Assembly: GCF_963259705.1 (NCBI RefSeq)
Contig: NC_081841.1
Coordinates: 115,170,979 to 115,234,978, forward strand
DNA from: Myotis daubentonii
Taxonomy: Eukaryota; Chordata; Mammalia; Chiroptera; Vespertilionidae
Direction of reading: 5' to 3'
Length of the DNA stretch: 64,000 nt
A program made the translations under genes and the position numbers. This document shows positions 1 through 11,539 of this stretch, in pieces. The notes beneath the pieces were generated by a model. It had not been told where the DNA came from. It saw nothing but the letters and a program-made list of their open reading frames with translations, and did no database searches. The number at the start of each line of letters is the position of its first letter. The first letter of the stretch is position 1.

Positions 1-509
1 ATTCCTCTAGTATTTTTATGGTTTCCCATCTTACATTTAAGTCCTTTATCCATTTTGAGCTTATTTTTGTGTACAGTTTAAGTTGGTGGTCTAGTTTCAT
101 ATTTTGCATGTATCTGTCCAATTTTCCCAACACCATTTATTGAAGAGACTGTCTTGACTCCATTGTATGTTTTTGCCTCCTTTGTCAAATATTAGTTGAG
201 CATATTGGTTCGGGTCTATTTCTGAGTTCTCTATTCTATTCCATTGACCTATATGTCTGTTCTTGTGCCAGTACCAGGCAGTTTTGAGAACAGTGGCTTT
301 GTAATACAGCTTGATATCTGGTATTGAGATCCCTCCTACTTTGTTCCTTTTTCTCAGGATTGCTGCAGCTATTCGCGGCGTTTTGTTTTTTGTTTGTTTG
401 TTTGTTTGTTTTTTTATTCCAGATGAATTTTTGGAGAGTTCGTTCTAGGTCTGTGAAATATGCCATTGGCATTTTAATGGGGAGTGCATTGAATTTATAG
501 ATTGCTTTG
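1..509 (-). mobile_element. L1 fragment (ORF2 3' region), 5'-truncated
   Basis: Read on the minus strand, this matches the ORF2 stretch seen on the plus strand near 22.92-23.40 kb, including the region encoding the peptide start [10 protein letters not shown]. Its 3' end lies left of the window. The 5' edge is abrupt at about 509, where an unrelated plus-strand L1 begins. The longest open stretch (236-541) runs past the junction and is not a gene. It looks like a 5'-truncated insertion of a fairly young L1 into or beside an older one. Confidence 0.85.
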
Positions 510-2225
510 GACAAATAATCCAAAAATGTATAAGGAACCACAAAGGACTCTTAAAATCCACACAATTTTGAGAGAGAAGAACAAAGTTGGAGGTATCATG
601 CTATGTGATATCGAACTATACTACAAGGCTCTAGTAATCAAAGCAGTATGATCCTAGCATAAAAACAGATACATGAATCAATGGAACTAAATAGATAACC
701 AAGAAATAAACCAACACTGATATGGTTCTTAATCTGTGACAAAGAAGACAAGAATATACAATAGAGTAAGGATCGTGTATTTAATAAATGGAAAACTGAA
801 CAGGTGCCTAAAAATAATTAAACTAGACCAACCTCCTCCTTAACCCATATACAAGAATAAACTCAAAATGCCTAATATGTAAGCCTTAAAACCGTAAAAC
901 TCCTAGAAGAAAACATAGGCAGTAAACTCTCAAACAATTCTCTTAGCAATATTTTTTCTGATAGATCTCCTCTGGCAAAGGAAACAGGAGAAAAAAATAA
1001 CAAATAGGACTACATCAAACTAAAATATTTTTTGCACAACAAAGGAAATTACCAACAAAACAAAAAGACATTCTATTTAATTGAAGAAGATATTCACCAA
1101 TGATATATTCATTAAGGTGTTAATGTCATAAATTTATAAAGAACTCATACAACTAAGAAATAATTACTTAGAAATAATTTATCTTATGTATTTCTTTTAA
1201 ATTAAAAACACACACAATCCAATTAATAAATAAACAGAGGACCTGAATAAACACATCTCCAAAAAGGTCATACAGAAGGCCAATAGACATATGAAAGTAT
1301 GTAAATTACAACCACAATGAGATATCACCTCCCACCTGTCAGAATGGCTATCATCAATAAATCAACAAACAACAAGTGCTGGCAAAAATGTGGATAAAAG
1401 GAACCCTTGTACACTGTTAGTGGGAATGCAGATTGGTGCAGCCTTTATGCAAAGCAGTATTGAGTTTCATCAAAAATTAAAACTGGAATTGCCTTACGAC
1501 CCAGAAATTTCACTTCTGCATATACAAGGCATCCTCCAAAAATGTATACACATTTTAAATAATTACTAATTCAAACGGGTTAAATCTGAAAAGAAATTAA
1601 CATCAACTGAGCTATCAAAAATATATGTGTATACATTTTGGGGGGACACCCCATATATTCAAAGAAACTAAGAACACTAATTTGAAAAGATATATGTACC
1701 CCTATATTCATTGCCTCATTATTTATAATAGCCAGGTGTGGAAACAACTCATGTGCCCATTAGTAGATAAATAAATAAAAAATCTATGGTATATGCATAC
1801 AGTGGAATATTACTGGTCCTTAAAAAAGAATGAAATCTTACCATTTGGGACAGCACAAATGGTCCTAGGGTGTAGTATGTTAAGTGATATAAGTCAGACA
1901 GAGAAAAACAACTACCATATAATTTCGCTTATATGTGGAATCTAAATAACAAAATAAGTGAACAAACAAAACAGAAACAGACTCCCAAGTGAAGAAAACA
2001 AACTGATGGTTTCCAGAGTCGGGTGGGATATTAGGATGTGGGTGAAAAAGGTGAAGAGAGATTAAGAAGTACAAATTAGTCACGGGCATGTAAGATATAG
2101 CACAGGGAATATAATAATTAATATTGTACTAATTATGTATGTTGCCAGGTGGGTATTGAAATATCAGGAGGTTCACTTTGTAAATTATATGCAGTACACC
2201 TGAAACTAAGATAAAAATCATTGAA
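510..2225 (+). mobile_element. Older L1, 3' half (end of ORF2 and 3' UTR)
   Basis: This plus-strand sequence follows the L1 ORF2 C-terminal region (wording equivalent to 'QWNRI', 'ENIFNV' and 'ISKIYKELIQLN' segments, heavily stopped) into a 3' UTR ending in the 'acacctgaaactaa' tail typical of older mammalian L1s. It is much more diverged than the L1s elsewhere in the window, so it is an older subfamily. No open frame survives. A 40-bp segment at 1164-1203 does not belong to L1 and recurs at 2586-2625. Confidence 0.8.
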
Positions 2226-2649
2226 TATCAGCTATAATTTAAAAATTAACTTAAAATATTTTATTGGCAACAGTAAAATATATCAAAGATGAAGATGGAA
2301 GAAAAAGCAAACTTTTAAACTGAGTTGCAATATTCTTAATTGTTTGATATTCTCATATAATAGCAAAATTGTATGGTTGATTCCTCAGGGATCGTCTCCA
2401 GAATTTTTTCCTATTTCCTATTTATAAGGTTGTTGTTTTTTATCCAGGTAAAATGTCCATTAGGCTAGTAACTGGATTCACTGAACCCAATAAATGTGTC
2501 AATCTTTCTTGCAAGCTTCTCTCATTTTTTGAATGTTATTCTTATTCTGCCCTTGTTTCAGTGACATTTCTCATTCTTGCCAATTTTACTTAGAAATAAT
2601 TTACCTTATGTATTTATTTTAAATTTTTAGAAAAGAAATTACTTTCTTT
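2226..2649. other. AT-rich sequence without recognised gene
   Basis: I see no coding region, RNA gene or nameable repeat here. It contains the second copy (2586-2625) of a 40-bp direct repeat whose first copy interrupts the neighbouring L1 at 1164-1203. Confidence 0.5.
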
Positions 2650-2896
2650 TCTCTTATTTATTTATTTTTGTTGTTGTTGTTGTTAATCCTCACCCGAGGA
2701 TATTTTTCCATTGATTTTTAGGGAGAGGGAAAGACAGAAACATTAATGTGAGAGAAACACATTGATTGGTTGCCTCCTGCATGAGCCCCAACCAGGTCCC
2801 AAAATGAACCTGAAATCAGGGTATGTGCCCTTGATGGACCCTTCAGTCCACAGGCTGACGGTCTGTCCACTGAGCCATACTGGCTACGCTAGGGCA
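2650..2896 (-). mobile_element. Old Ves-like tRNA-derived SINE
   Basis: Read on the minus strand, the right end is a tRNA-like head (equivalent to 'tggctcagtggacagac', then 'tcagcctg'). It is followed by the Ves body and ends leftwards in a T-rich tail with (TTG)n at about 2667-2685. The tail segment near 2686-2725, with 'cctcacccgaggata', differs from the young Ves copies in this window, so this is an older or sister subfamily. I could not identify a target duplication. Confidence 0.75.
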
Positions 2897-3899
2897 ATAT
2901 GCTTTCCTTTAAATTTTTTCAGTAAGACAGTGTTTAAACAATGGGATTTCTCACAACTAAGGACATCAAGATGAACTCTATATGTAGAGAGTAACTATAA
3001 AAGTTCATTCTTAGGACATTTCAGCTGACATTCATTTTTACCATGAATGTTCATTGTAAAATACAAAGTGAAGTCTCTTGACAGCAAATTTTAAGTCATA
3101 GGTTTCAGAATTTGGGATGTATTTATAAATATCCAGAGTATTACCAATATCAAGTCCCCCTCAAAAGCATAATCTAAAAAGTTGCTAAGTATACCCTACA
3201 GAAATAAAAATCTTCAGGGTCATATACTATTGAGAGAAATGTTTCTCTCTAGCAGGCAGTAGAGCCTTGTCTCTGTACAAGGTGTTCTATACTTAGGCAT
3301 CCTTACTGTCAATAGAAAATAAAATTTCAAGGAATAAATATAGCAATTCAAGAATTTCCCAGTGCAGGCTTTACTGCAAGGAAACAAAGTATATATACAT
3401 GGTAGCAGCAGTAAAAAACATGCTTACTTTATTGTATAAGTGGATATATAATTAGCCATTGATGGAAATAGGTTGCCTATATATAACATATTTGTATTGC
3501 CAAAGTTCATAATATTAAGTTATACACAATTCAGAGACAATAACTGCCTGCCTGTAAAATAGAAAACACTAATCAGTATATTTTAGAAGATACAAATATG
3601 CTTTGTATAATAAAAGTAATATAAAATATTTTCAGTAAGAGCTATATTAGGAATCTGAATTCTTTCCCATAGAATATTGTAAGGGGATTGGATATGTTAA
3701 CTTCTAGGTCAAAAATTCTATGATTTACTTATGTATATCATAAAAAATAAAACATAAACAATTAGAGAATATTAAAGCACTTGTTGAAAGTTAAGAATCA
3801 TATAATTGATTTCTCATTTATAGTTTGGTAATATAATTCTTAGTTGTTAAGACATGTCCTTATAGAAATGTTTTAATTATCTCTTATGTGTCTTTATGT
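2897..3899. other. AT-rich sequence, nothing recognised
   Basis: About 1 kb of AT-rich sequence with stops in all frames. I see no RNA gene and no repeat that I can name. Confidence 0.5.
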
Positions 3900-4035
3900 G
3901 TGAAATCATTTGGACACATTACTCCCAAACCTGTTTCCTCACCTCTTAATTGGACTTATTTCCTCCTGGATTGTTAGAAGAATTAATATATGTAAAAACA
4001 CATTGAAAGAGTAAACGGTAATGTATATATTAGAA
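3900..4035 (+). mobile_element. Possible MIR fragment (3' half)
   Basis: The order 'tgtttcctcacctc', a short gap, then 'ttgttagaagaattaa' and 'tgtaaaa' follows the second half of the MIR consensus (cctcag-tttcctcatctgt, gaggattaaat, gtaaagc). Divergence is high and the tRNA-like half is not visible, so the call is tentative. Confidence 0.45.
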
Positions 4036-4365
4036 TTATATCTTCATTTGTCATTCACTTGCTTATTATATATTTTTTTCAAACTACCAAATATAATCTT
4101 TAAAAATACTAAAGCATTTCATTACTGTAGATTCAAAAAGTGAGTTGAATAAATGTAAAAATGCTTTTAACTAAAAAAAGGAGACATATGTAATACTCTT
4201 TGTAATACTTTAAGCAATAAAAAAATGCTTTTAACTTATAAAATACAACTATTTCTTAATTAAAAATAATTATCTGTCATAATCTCTTCTTATTTTCAGA
4301 AGAAATGGGAGACACTATTCATTAGTCTTTTCATTTTGTATTTAAAAACAAACAGAGTGCAAAGG

Positions 4366-4592
4366 TAAAGTGTGTAGGGTATGGAGCCAAATTGCCTGGC
4401 TTCATACTTATTACTAGTTGTGTGATCTTAGGGAAGTTCCATAATCTCACAGTGCTTCAGTTTTCTCATCTATAAAGCACTAATAATAATGTTTCTTCCT
4501 CTTAGATTTGTGAGAATTAAATGAGAAGTGAACATAAAGAACATGGAAGAGAGTAGAACATATTATGTACTCAGTGAATGTCAGCTTTCTTT
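4366..4592 (+). mobile_element. MIR SINE
   Basis: The MIR consensus can be followed nearly end to end: 'ggagccaaattgcctgg', 'gttgtgtgatcttaggg', 'cttcagttttctcatctata', 'gagaattaaatgag' and 'actcagtgaatg'. It is an ancient mammalian SINE with no coding capacity. Its 3' end is interrupted by the Ves SINE that follows, which makes the relative ages clear. Confidence 0.85.
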
Positions 4593-4807
4593 TTTAAAAA
4601 TATATTTTATTGATTTTGTAAAATAAAATATAAACAATTAGAGAGGAAGGGAGAAAGATAGTCAGAAACATCAATCAGCTGCCTCCTGCACACCCCCCAC
4701 TGGGGATGTGCCCACAACCAAGGTACATGCCCTTGACCGGAATCGAACCCGGGACCCTTCATTCCACAGGCCAGCGCTCTTTCCACTGAGCCAAACCGGC
4801 TAGGGCC
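4593..4807 (-). mobile_element. Ves SINE with 16-bp target duplication
   Basis: The minus strand reads as a Ves SINE. The tRNA-derived head is at the right end ('ggctcagtggaaagagcgc' on the minus strand), with a B-box-like 'ggttcgattccggtcaagg'. The tail 'aaaatatattttta' is at the left. The flanks are a target duplication of about 16 bp with one mismatch, aatgtcagctttcttt at 4577-4592 and aatgtcggctttcttt at 4808-4823. It lies in the 3' end of a MIR. Confidence 0.95.
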
Positions 4808-5095
4808 AATGTCGGCTTTCTTTACTGAGATTGATCTCTGGAAGTTTCTAATCTGTTCTTCCTTCAGCATAGTCCTTACTTCCTAATACAAAGAGAGTTA
4901 TTTAAACATCTGGACCATCAGGAATCATACTTTCTAGATTTCACCTTTCAGATAATTTTGCACCTATTAATGATTTTGCGGTCCCTAGAGCACAGTCTTC
5001 AGGAGCCCAACTCAATTAGCTACATCTTGATGCACAATATCAGCAAGTTGTACATCTTGGTGGCCTTTTTAAAAAATTCTTAATTGTTTAAAGTA

Positions 5096-5264
5096 TCTAT
5101 AATAATAAAAGTGTAACATGCTAATTAGAACAGACGACCTTCTGGATGAAGCAGGGACTGCGAGGAAAGCCCGGGTCCCTGGTGCCTGCCGGTGGGAAGC
5201 CAGTGCCAGCAGCTGGGGGGAAAAAGGCCTACTCTTTCACCAATTTCGTGCATTGGGCCTCTAG
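5096..5264 (+). mobile_element. Small non-autonomous Helitron (HeliBat-like)
   Basis: It starts with TC (tctataataataaaag) and ends with CTAG after 'aatttcgtgcattgggcctctag', the HeliBat-type 3' end. The short inverted element before the end (cac-caatttcg-tg) is a decayed form of the 3' hairpin. A precedes the TC, as expected for insertion between A and T. The base after CTAG is A instead of T. It encodes nothing and interrupts the 3' UTR of L1-3. Confidence 0.85.
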
Positions 5265-5509
5265 ATACATATGAAGCCCTTTTCCACTATTGACCTCTAC
5301 CCGCTCCTGTCCCCCGCAGCACATACCCATACCCATCGTACTAGATGTGTCCATGGGTTATGCTTATATGCATGTATATAAGTCCTTTGGTTGATCTCTT
5401 CCCTCACTCCAGCCCTCACCCATCCCCCTGAGGTTGGATGGTCTGTTACATGCTTCTATGCCTCTGGATCTATTTTAGTTCATCAGGTTATGCTGTTCAT
5501 TATGTTCCA

Positions 5510-8500
5510 CATAGAAGTGAGACCGTGTGATATTTATCTTTCTCTGACTGGCTTATTTCACTTAGCATAATGCTCTCCAGTTCCATCCATGCTGTTGCAA
5601 ATTATAAAAGTTCCTTCTTTTTTACAACAGCATAGTCTTCCATTGTGAAGATGTACCAGTGTTTTTACTCCACTCATCTGTTGATAGGCACTTAGGCTGT
5701 TTCCAAATCTTAGCTATTGTAAATTGTGCTGCTATGAATATAGGAGTGCATATGTCCTTTCTGACTGGTGTTTCTGTTTTCTTGGGATATATTCCTAGAA
5801 GGTGGATTACTGAGTCAAATGGGAGATCCATTTTTAATTTTTTGAGGAATTTCCATACTGTTTTCCATAGTGACCGCACTAGTCTGCATTCCCATCAGCA
5901 GTGCATGAGGGTCCGTTCCCTTTTCTCTGCATCCTTACCCACACTTGTCATTTGTTAATTTGTTGATGATAGCCATTGTAACAGGATTTGAAGTTATACC
6001 TCATTGTCATTTTGATTTGCATCTCTCAGATGATTAATGACTTTGAGCATGTTTTCATATGTCTTTTGGCCTTCTGTATGTCCTCTTTTGTAAGGGGTCT
6101 ACTTAGGTCCTTTGACCATTTTTTATTGGGTTGTTTATCTTCCTTTGGTTAAGTTGTATAAATTCCCTATAAGTTTTGGAGATTAAACCCTTATGGGATG
6201 TAACATTGGCAAATATGTTCTTCCATGCAGTGGGCTTTCTTGTTGTTTTGTTGATAGTTTATTTTGCTGTGCAGAAGCTTTTTATTTTGATGTAGCCCCG
6301 TATGTTTATTTTCTCCTTAGTTTCCATTGTTCTAGGAGCTGCATCAGTAAAAAATATTGCTATGAGATATGTTTGATATTTTGCTGCCTATGGACTCTTC
6401 TAAGATTTTTATGGATTTTTGTCTTACAGTTAAGTCATTAATCCATCTTGAGTTTATTTTTGTGAATGGTGTAAGTTGATGGTCTAGTTTCATTTATTTG
6501 CATGTAGCTATCCAATTTTCCCAACACCATTTATTAAAGAGATTGTCTTGACTCCATTGTATGCTCTTGCCTCCTTTGTCAAAAATTAATTGAGCATAAT
6601 GGCTTGGGTCAATTTCTGGGTTCTCTTTTCTGTTCCATTGGTCTATATGTCTGTTCTTGTACAAGTACCAGGTAGTTTTAAGTACAGTGGCTTTGTAATA
6701 CAGCTTGATATCTGGTATTGTGATCCCTCCAACTTTGTTCTTTTTAGGATTGCTGTGGCTATTTGGGGTCTTTTTTATTACAGATGAATTTTCAGAGAGT
6801 TTGTTCTAGATCTGTGAAGTATGTTGTTGATATTTTAATGGGGATTGCATTGAATCTATTTTAATGATGTTGATTCTACCAATCCATGAACATAATATGT
6901 TCTTCCATTTGTTTATGTCTTCCTTTATCTCTTTTTTCAATGTCCTGTAATTTTCTGAGTACAGGTATTTTACCTCCTTAGTTAAGTTTATTCCAAGGTA
7001 TCTTAATTTTCTGTTGCAATGGTAAATGGAATTGTGTTTTTAGTTTCTCTTTCTGTGAGCTCATTGTTGGTGTATAAAAATGTCATAGATTGTTGGGTGT
7101 TAATTTTATATTCTGCTACATTGCCAAATTCAATTATTACATCTAACCATTTTTGATGGAGTCTTTAAGATTTTCTATGTACAATATCATGTCATCTGCG
7201 AATAATGACAATTTTATTTATTTTTTCCCAATTTGGATGCCTTTTATTCCTTCTTCTTGTCTGAATGCTATGGCTAGAACTTCCGGTACTATGTCAAACA
7301 GGAGTGGTGAAAGTGGGCATCCCTGTCTTGATCCTGTTCTTAGGGGAAATGGTTTTAGTTTTTGCCCATTGAGTATGATGTTGGCTGTAGGTTTGCCATA
7401 TAAGGCTTTTATTACGTTGAGGTATGATCCCTCTATTCCTACTTTTTGAGAGTTTTTATCAAAATGAATGCTGGATTTTGTCAAATGCTTTTTCTGCATT
7501 AATTGATATGACTATGTGGTTTTTGTCTCTCAATATGTTTATGTGATATGTCACATTTATTGATTTGTGAATATGTACCAGCCTGAATCCCAGAATAAAT
7601 CTCACCTGGTCATGGTGTATGATCTTTCTAATATAATGCTGGATCCTAGTTGCTAGAATGTTGTTGAGGACTTTAGCATCTATGTTCATCAGGGATATTG
7701 GCTTGTAGTTGTCTTTCTTTCTAGTGTCTTTATCTGGTTTGGGGATTAAGGTGATTCTGGCTTCATAGAAAGAGCTTGGAAGTGTTCTTTCCTCTTGAAT
7801 TTTTTTGAGTACTCTGAGGAGGATAGGTTTTAGTTCTTCCTTGAATGTTTGGTAAAACTCCCCTGTGAAGCCGTCTGGTCCTGGGCTTTTGTTTGATGGA
7901 AGCTTTTTGATGACTGCTTCAATTTCTTCCATAGTTATTGGCCTTTTGAGATTTTTAGATTCTTCCTGGTTGAGTTTTGAAAGGTTGTATTTTTCTAGGA
8001 ATATGTCCATTTCATCTAGGTTGTCCATTTGTTGGAGTAGTGTTGCTCGTAGTAATTTTTTACAATCCTTTGAATATCTGTGGGGTCAGTTGTTACTTCA
8101 CCTCTTTCATTTCTGATTTTGTTTATTTGGGTCCTCTCTCTTTGTTTCTTGGTGAGCCTGTCTAGAGGTTCATCAATCTTGTTTATCCTTTCAAAGAACC
8201 AGCTCTCGGTTTTATTGATATTTTTTTCTCTATGTCATTTATTTCAGCTCTAATCTTTACTATTTCCTTCCTTCTACTTACTCTGGGCTTTTCTTGTTGC
8301 TCTCTTTCTAATTCTTTAAGTTGTAGGGTTATATAGCTTATTACCATTTTTTCTTGTTTTTTTGAGGTAGGCCTGTAGAGCTATGAACTTCCCTCTCAAG
8401 ACTACTTTCACTGTGTCCCATGGAATTTGGATTGTGTTGTTTGTATTTTCATTTGTTTACAGGATACTTTTTATTTCTTCTTTGATCTCTTTGGTAATCT

Positions 8501-9275
8501 ACTTATTGTTTAATAGCATGCTATTATCCTCCATGTGCTTGATTTTTTTCATTGTTTTTATTGTAGTTGGTTTATAATTTTTTGCCATTGTGATCTGAGA
8601 AGATGTTGGTATGACTTCTATCTTCTTGAACTTGGGGAGACTTTGCTTGTGACCCAATATGTGGTCTATTTTTGCAAATGTTCCATGTGCGCTTGAGAAG
8701 AACGTATATTCTGAGGCTTTGGTGTGAAATGTTCTGAAGATGTCAATTAATTCCATCTGATCTAGTGAGTTATTTAGGATTGCTGTTTCTTTGCTGATTT
8801 TTTGTCTAGAGGATTTATCCAGTGATGTCAGTGGTGTATTAAAGTCCCCTACCATGATTGTATTGTTGTCAATCTCTCCCTTGATATCTTCCAGAAGATT
8901 TTTTTAAATGTATTTGGGTGCTCCTATATTAAGTGCATACATTTTTACCAGAGTTATATCCTCTTGTTGAATTGATCCTTTAGTATTGTGAAGTGGCCCT
9001 TATCTCTTGTTATGGCCTTCATTTTGAGGTCTATTTTGTATAATATAAGTATTGCTACCCCAGCTTTTTTCTCATTTTCATTTTCCTGAGAATTTTTTTT
9101 TCATCCATTCACTATCAGTCTGTGTGAATCCTTTGTTCTGAGGTGGGTCTCTTATAGACAGCAGATATAGGGGTCATGTTTTCTAATCTATTCAGCTACC
9201 ATATGTCTTTTGATTGGAGCATATAGTCCATTTACATTTAAAATTATTGATAGGTGCTTCTTTGTAGCTATTTTT
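5510..9275 (-). pseudogene. L1-3 ORF2 pseudogene (endonuclease-reverse transcriptase)
   Basis: This is the remains of the L1 ORF2 protein, which nicks target DNA and reverse-transcribes L1 RNA. Segments in order on the minus strand are the endonuclease C-terminal part (8855-8499, with the GDFNTPLTS active-site stretch and '[10 protein letters not shown]'), the RT fingers and palm (8028-7459, with '[11 protein letters not shown]' and '[11 protein letters not shown]') and RT motif B ('[13 protein letters not shown]', 7499-7218). The FADD-type catalytic motif lies just downstream in another frame near 7210-7180. The C-terminal region near 5622-5879 includes '[19 protein letters not shown]'. Several frameshifts separate these segments. 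Total length is close to the usual 1,275 codons. Confidence 0.92.
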
Positions 9276-9321
9276 TTATTCTTTCTGCCTGTGTTCCTCC
9301 TTCCCTTTCTATTTCTTCTTT

Positions 9322-10255
9322 TTATAGCAGTCCCTTTAGCATTGCCTGCATTGCAGACTTGGTCATAATAAACTCCTTTAGTTTTTGTTGTTGTTGTTGT
9401 TGTTTTTTATAGTTTTTATTTTCTGTGAAGCCCTTGGTTTCACTTTCAATTTTTAATGATAGCTTTGCTGGGTATAATATTCTTGCATTCAGTCCCTTGC
9501 TTTCCATTACTTTGTATATTTCATTCCATTCCCTTCTGGCCTGATGTAATTCTGTTGAAAAATCAGTTAGCCTAATGGGGGATCCCTTATAATTAACCTT
9601 CTGTCTCTCTCTGGCAGCCTTTAAGATTCTTACTTTGTTGTTGGTGTTTGCCAATTTAATTAGGATGTGTCTTGGTGTTTGTCTTTTTGGATTTATCTTG
9701 TTTGGGACTCCATATGCTTCTTGAACTTGTATGGATTTTTTCTTCCCAACATCAGGGAATTTTTCTGTCATTATTTCTTCAAACAGGTTTTCTATTCCTT
9801 GCTCAGTTTCCTCTCTTTCTCACACCCTTATTATGCAGAAGTTGTTTCATTTTGTGTTGCCTCAGAGCTCCCTGAGGCTCTTATCCTGCTTTTTAATTTT
9901 TTTATTTTTTTTCCAGTTGCTGCTCTGCTTGGGTATTTTTTCTACCTTGTCTTCTAACTGCTGATGTGATACCCAGTTTCTTGTGGTCTACTGTTGAAGC
10001 CTACCATTGTGTTCTTTATTGCAGCTATATTAGTCTTCATTTCTGCTTGATTCCTGTTCATGTTGGTAACATTCTCATTCAGCTCATTAGAATTCTCATT
10101 GAGTTCTGTCTATTTGTCATCCATACATATGAGCATCCTTATAACCATTACTCTGATTTTTTTCTCTGACTAGTTACTTGCCTCCATTTCATTTTATTTT
10201 CTTTCTGGTGATTTCTATTTTTCTTTCTTTTGGGGATTGCTTTTTGTCTCTCCAT
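9322..10255 (-). pseudogene. L1-3 ORF1 pseudogene (RNA-binding protein)
   Basis: The start is taken at 10255, where the minus strand reads ATGGAGAGACAAAAAGC, the same start context as the other L1 copies here (MRRQKNN-like). The N-terminal coiled-coil half is frameshifted. The C-terminal half (9771-9322) is readable and shows the RRM and C-terminal domain landmarks: 'TPRHILIKLANTNNKVRILKAARERQ', 'YKGSPIRLTDFS', 'RILYPAKLS'. ORF1 protein normally trimerises and coats L1 RNA. The N-terminal breaks mean no full-length product. Confidence 0.88.
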
Positions 10256-10500
10256 TTTTTGCTCTAGTGTTTTAATTGTTTCTATGTCTTAGATTTAACT
10301 TCTTTGCTACCCTTGTTCTTTCAGGGGTGGTGCTATGTAGTTGATGATTTTTGGACCCAGTGGTTCAGTCTCTCAGATCTCCTGAGTCTGGTGATCTAGT
10401 GGAGCCCCCTACTGGAGCTATTTTGGTTCTTGTGATGTAGTGGGTCTTAAATGTTAGTTTCTTATTCTTGGATCAAGTCTTGTCATGGATTGTCTTGCAA

Positions 10501-11539
10501 TGTGACTCACCCTCGGCTTCATTGTGCAAGCTGTATGCATATTTAATCTCCATCTGCCTCTTATAAACAGCTCTCATGCACAATCATCACTCATTTCCTT
10601 GAAAAAAAACTGATTATTATAGGGTATGTGTCAGCAAAGCATTACCTGCTATTTAGGAGAATATATTATGATACAGTGAGAGACAAATATAGAAAGTTAG
10701 TGAATACAATGGAAATTTGAAAAGTTCATAGAAGCTGTTAGCCTCTAGCTGCAGGGAATAGAAATGAAACACTTTCCTGAACCTGCCTTTACTGGGTCGA
10801 GCCAGAACAGGGAATTTTTCCAAGAGGAAGTGGTGGCTTGAGTTGTGTCTTGAAATTCAGGTGGTGATAACCATGTGGAGAAATTGCATCCTTATAGCCC
10901 TAGCTATTGAACAGAGGTGTACAACACTGGTACTTCCAGTGACTCTCTTTTTCCATATCCTCTTTCTCTTTACTGTCCCTTGTGAACACTCTCTTCCTCT
11001 CAACTTTGTTTCAATACTGATAAGATTTTAATGTTTTCTATCTTTGTCAGAAAAGAACAATTTCCAACTAGATTCTACCCTGAAAACAGAACTCCCATTA
11101 CACAAAAGTTGTTGACATTCAGAGTCTATCTTATACACATAAAGGTTTCTTTTGGATGTAAGTGTTTACAATATTGATTAATAAATTTGGAAGTGTTATT
11201 AAGTACTCCATGACTACTGGATGAGACCTCATAGCCACTGCCTTTTGTAAATGTCCCTAAAATAGCACTAATGCACATAAAGATATTTTATTGAGGAAGG
11301 ACAAACCCCCTATCCATTTTAAAAAAATTTTGCACATTGTCAAATATATTTTAAACTCTCAATAATATTACTCGAGTGAATAAATACCTTATTATTTTAC
11401 ATGACAATTTTATGATATGTTATAACAAATAGTATTGGTTTTCATGCACCAGGATACCAAATAATATTGACATGTTATGGTTTAGGTTACGGGGTGTTTC
11501 TTCATCATAAACTCAAGCAAGATCACTTCACTTGCTTGA
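10501..11539. other. AT-rich sequence, nothing recognised
   Basis: About 1 kb without a credible open frame or nameable repeat. A 9-bp stem with a short loop (tcaagcaag at 11513-11521, cttgcttga at 11531-11539) sits directly at the left edge of the neighbouring Helitron. It may be chance. Confidence 0.5.

Larger units (their letters stand above)
5067..10500 (-). mobile_element. L1-3, near full-length decayed LINE-1
   Basis: On the minus strand the order is 5' UTR remnant (about 10500-10256), ORF1 (10255 to about 9322), ORF2 (about 9275-5510) and 3' UTR ending in a T-rich left edge near 5067. The 5' UTR remnant aligns with the end of the 5' UTR of L1-7 near 61.07-61.23 kb. The 3' UTR is split by a small Helitron at 5096-5264. 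The left part 'attcttaattgtttaaagta' and the right part 'tacatatg' rejoin to match the 3' UTR of L1-6 at 37.66-37.70 kb. Stops and frameshifts run through both ORFs, so it is inactive. Confidence 0.92.

Noticed and set aside
1..2225. A single 5'-inverted L1 made by twin priming, from the opposite orientations at about 509/510.
   Set aside because: The two parts belong to subfamilies of clearly different age and overlap the same ORF2 region, so they are separate insertions.
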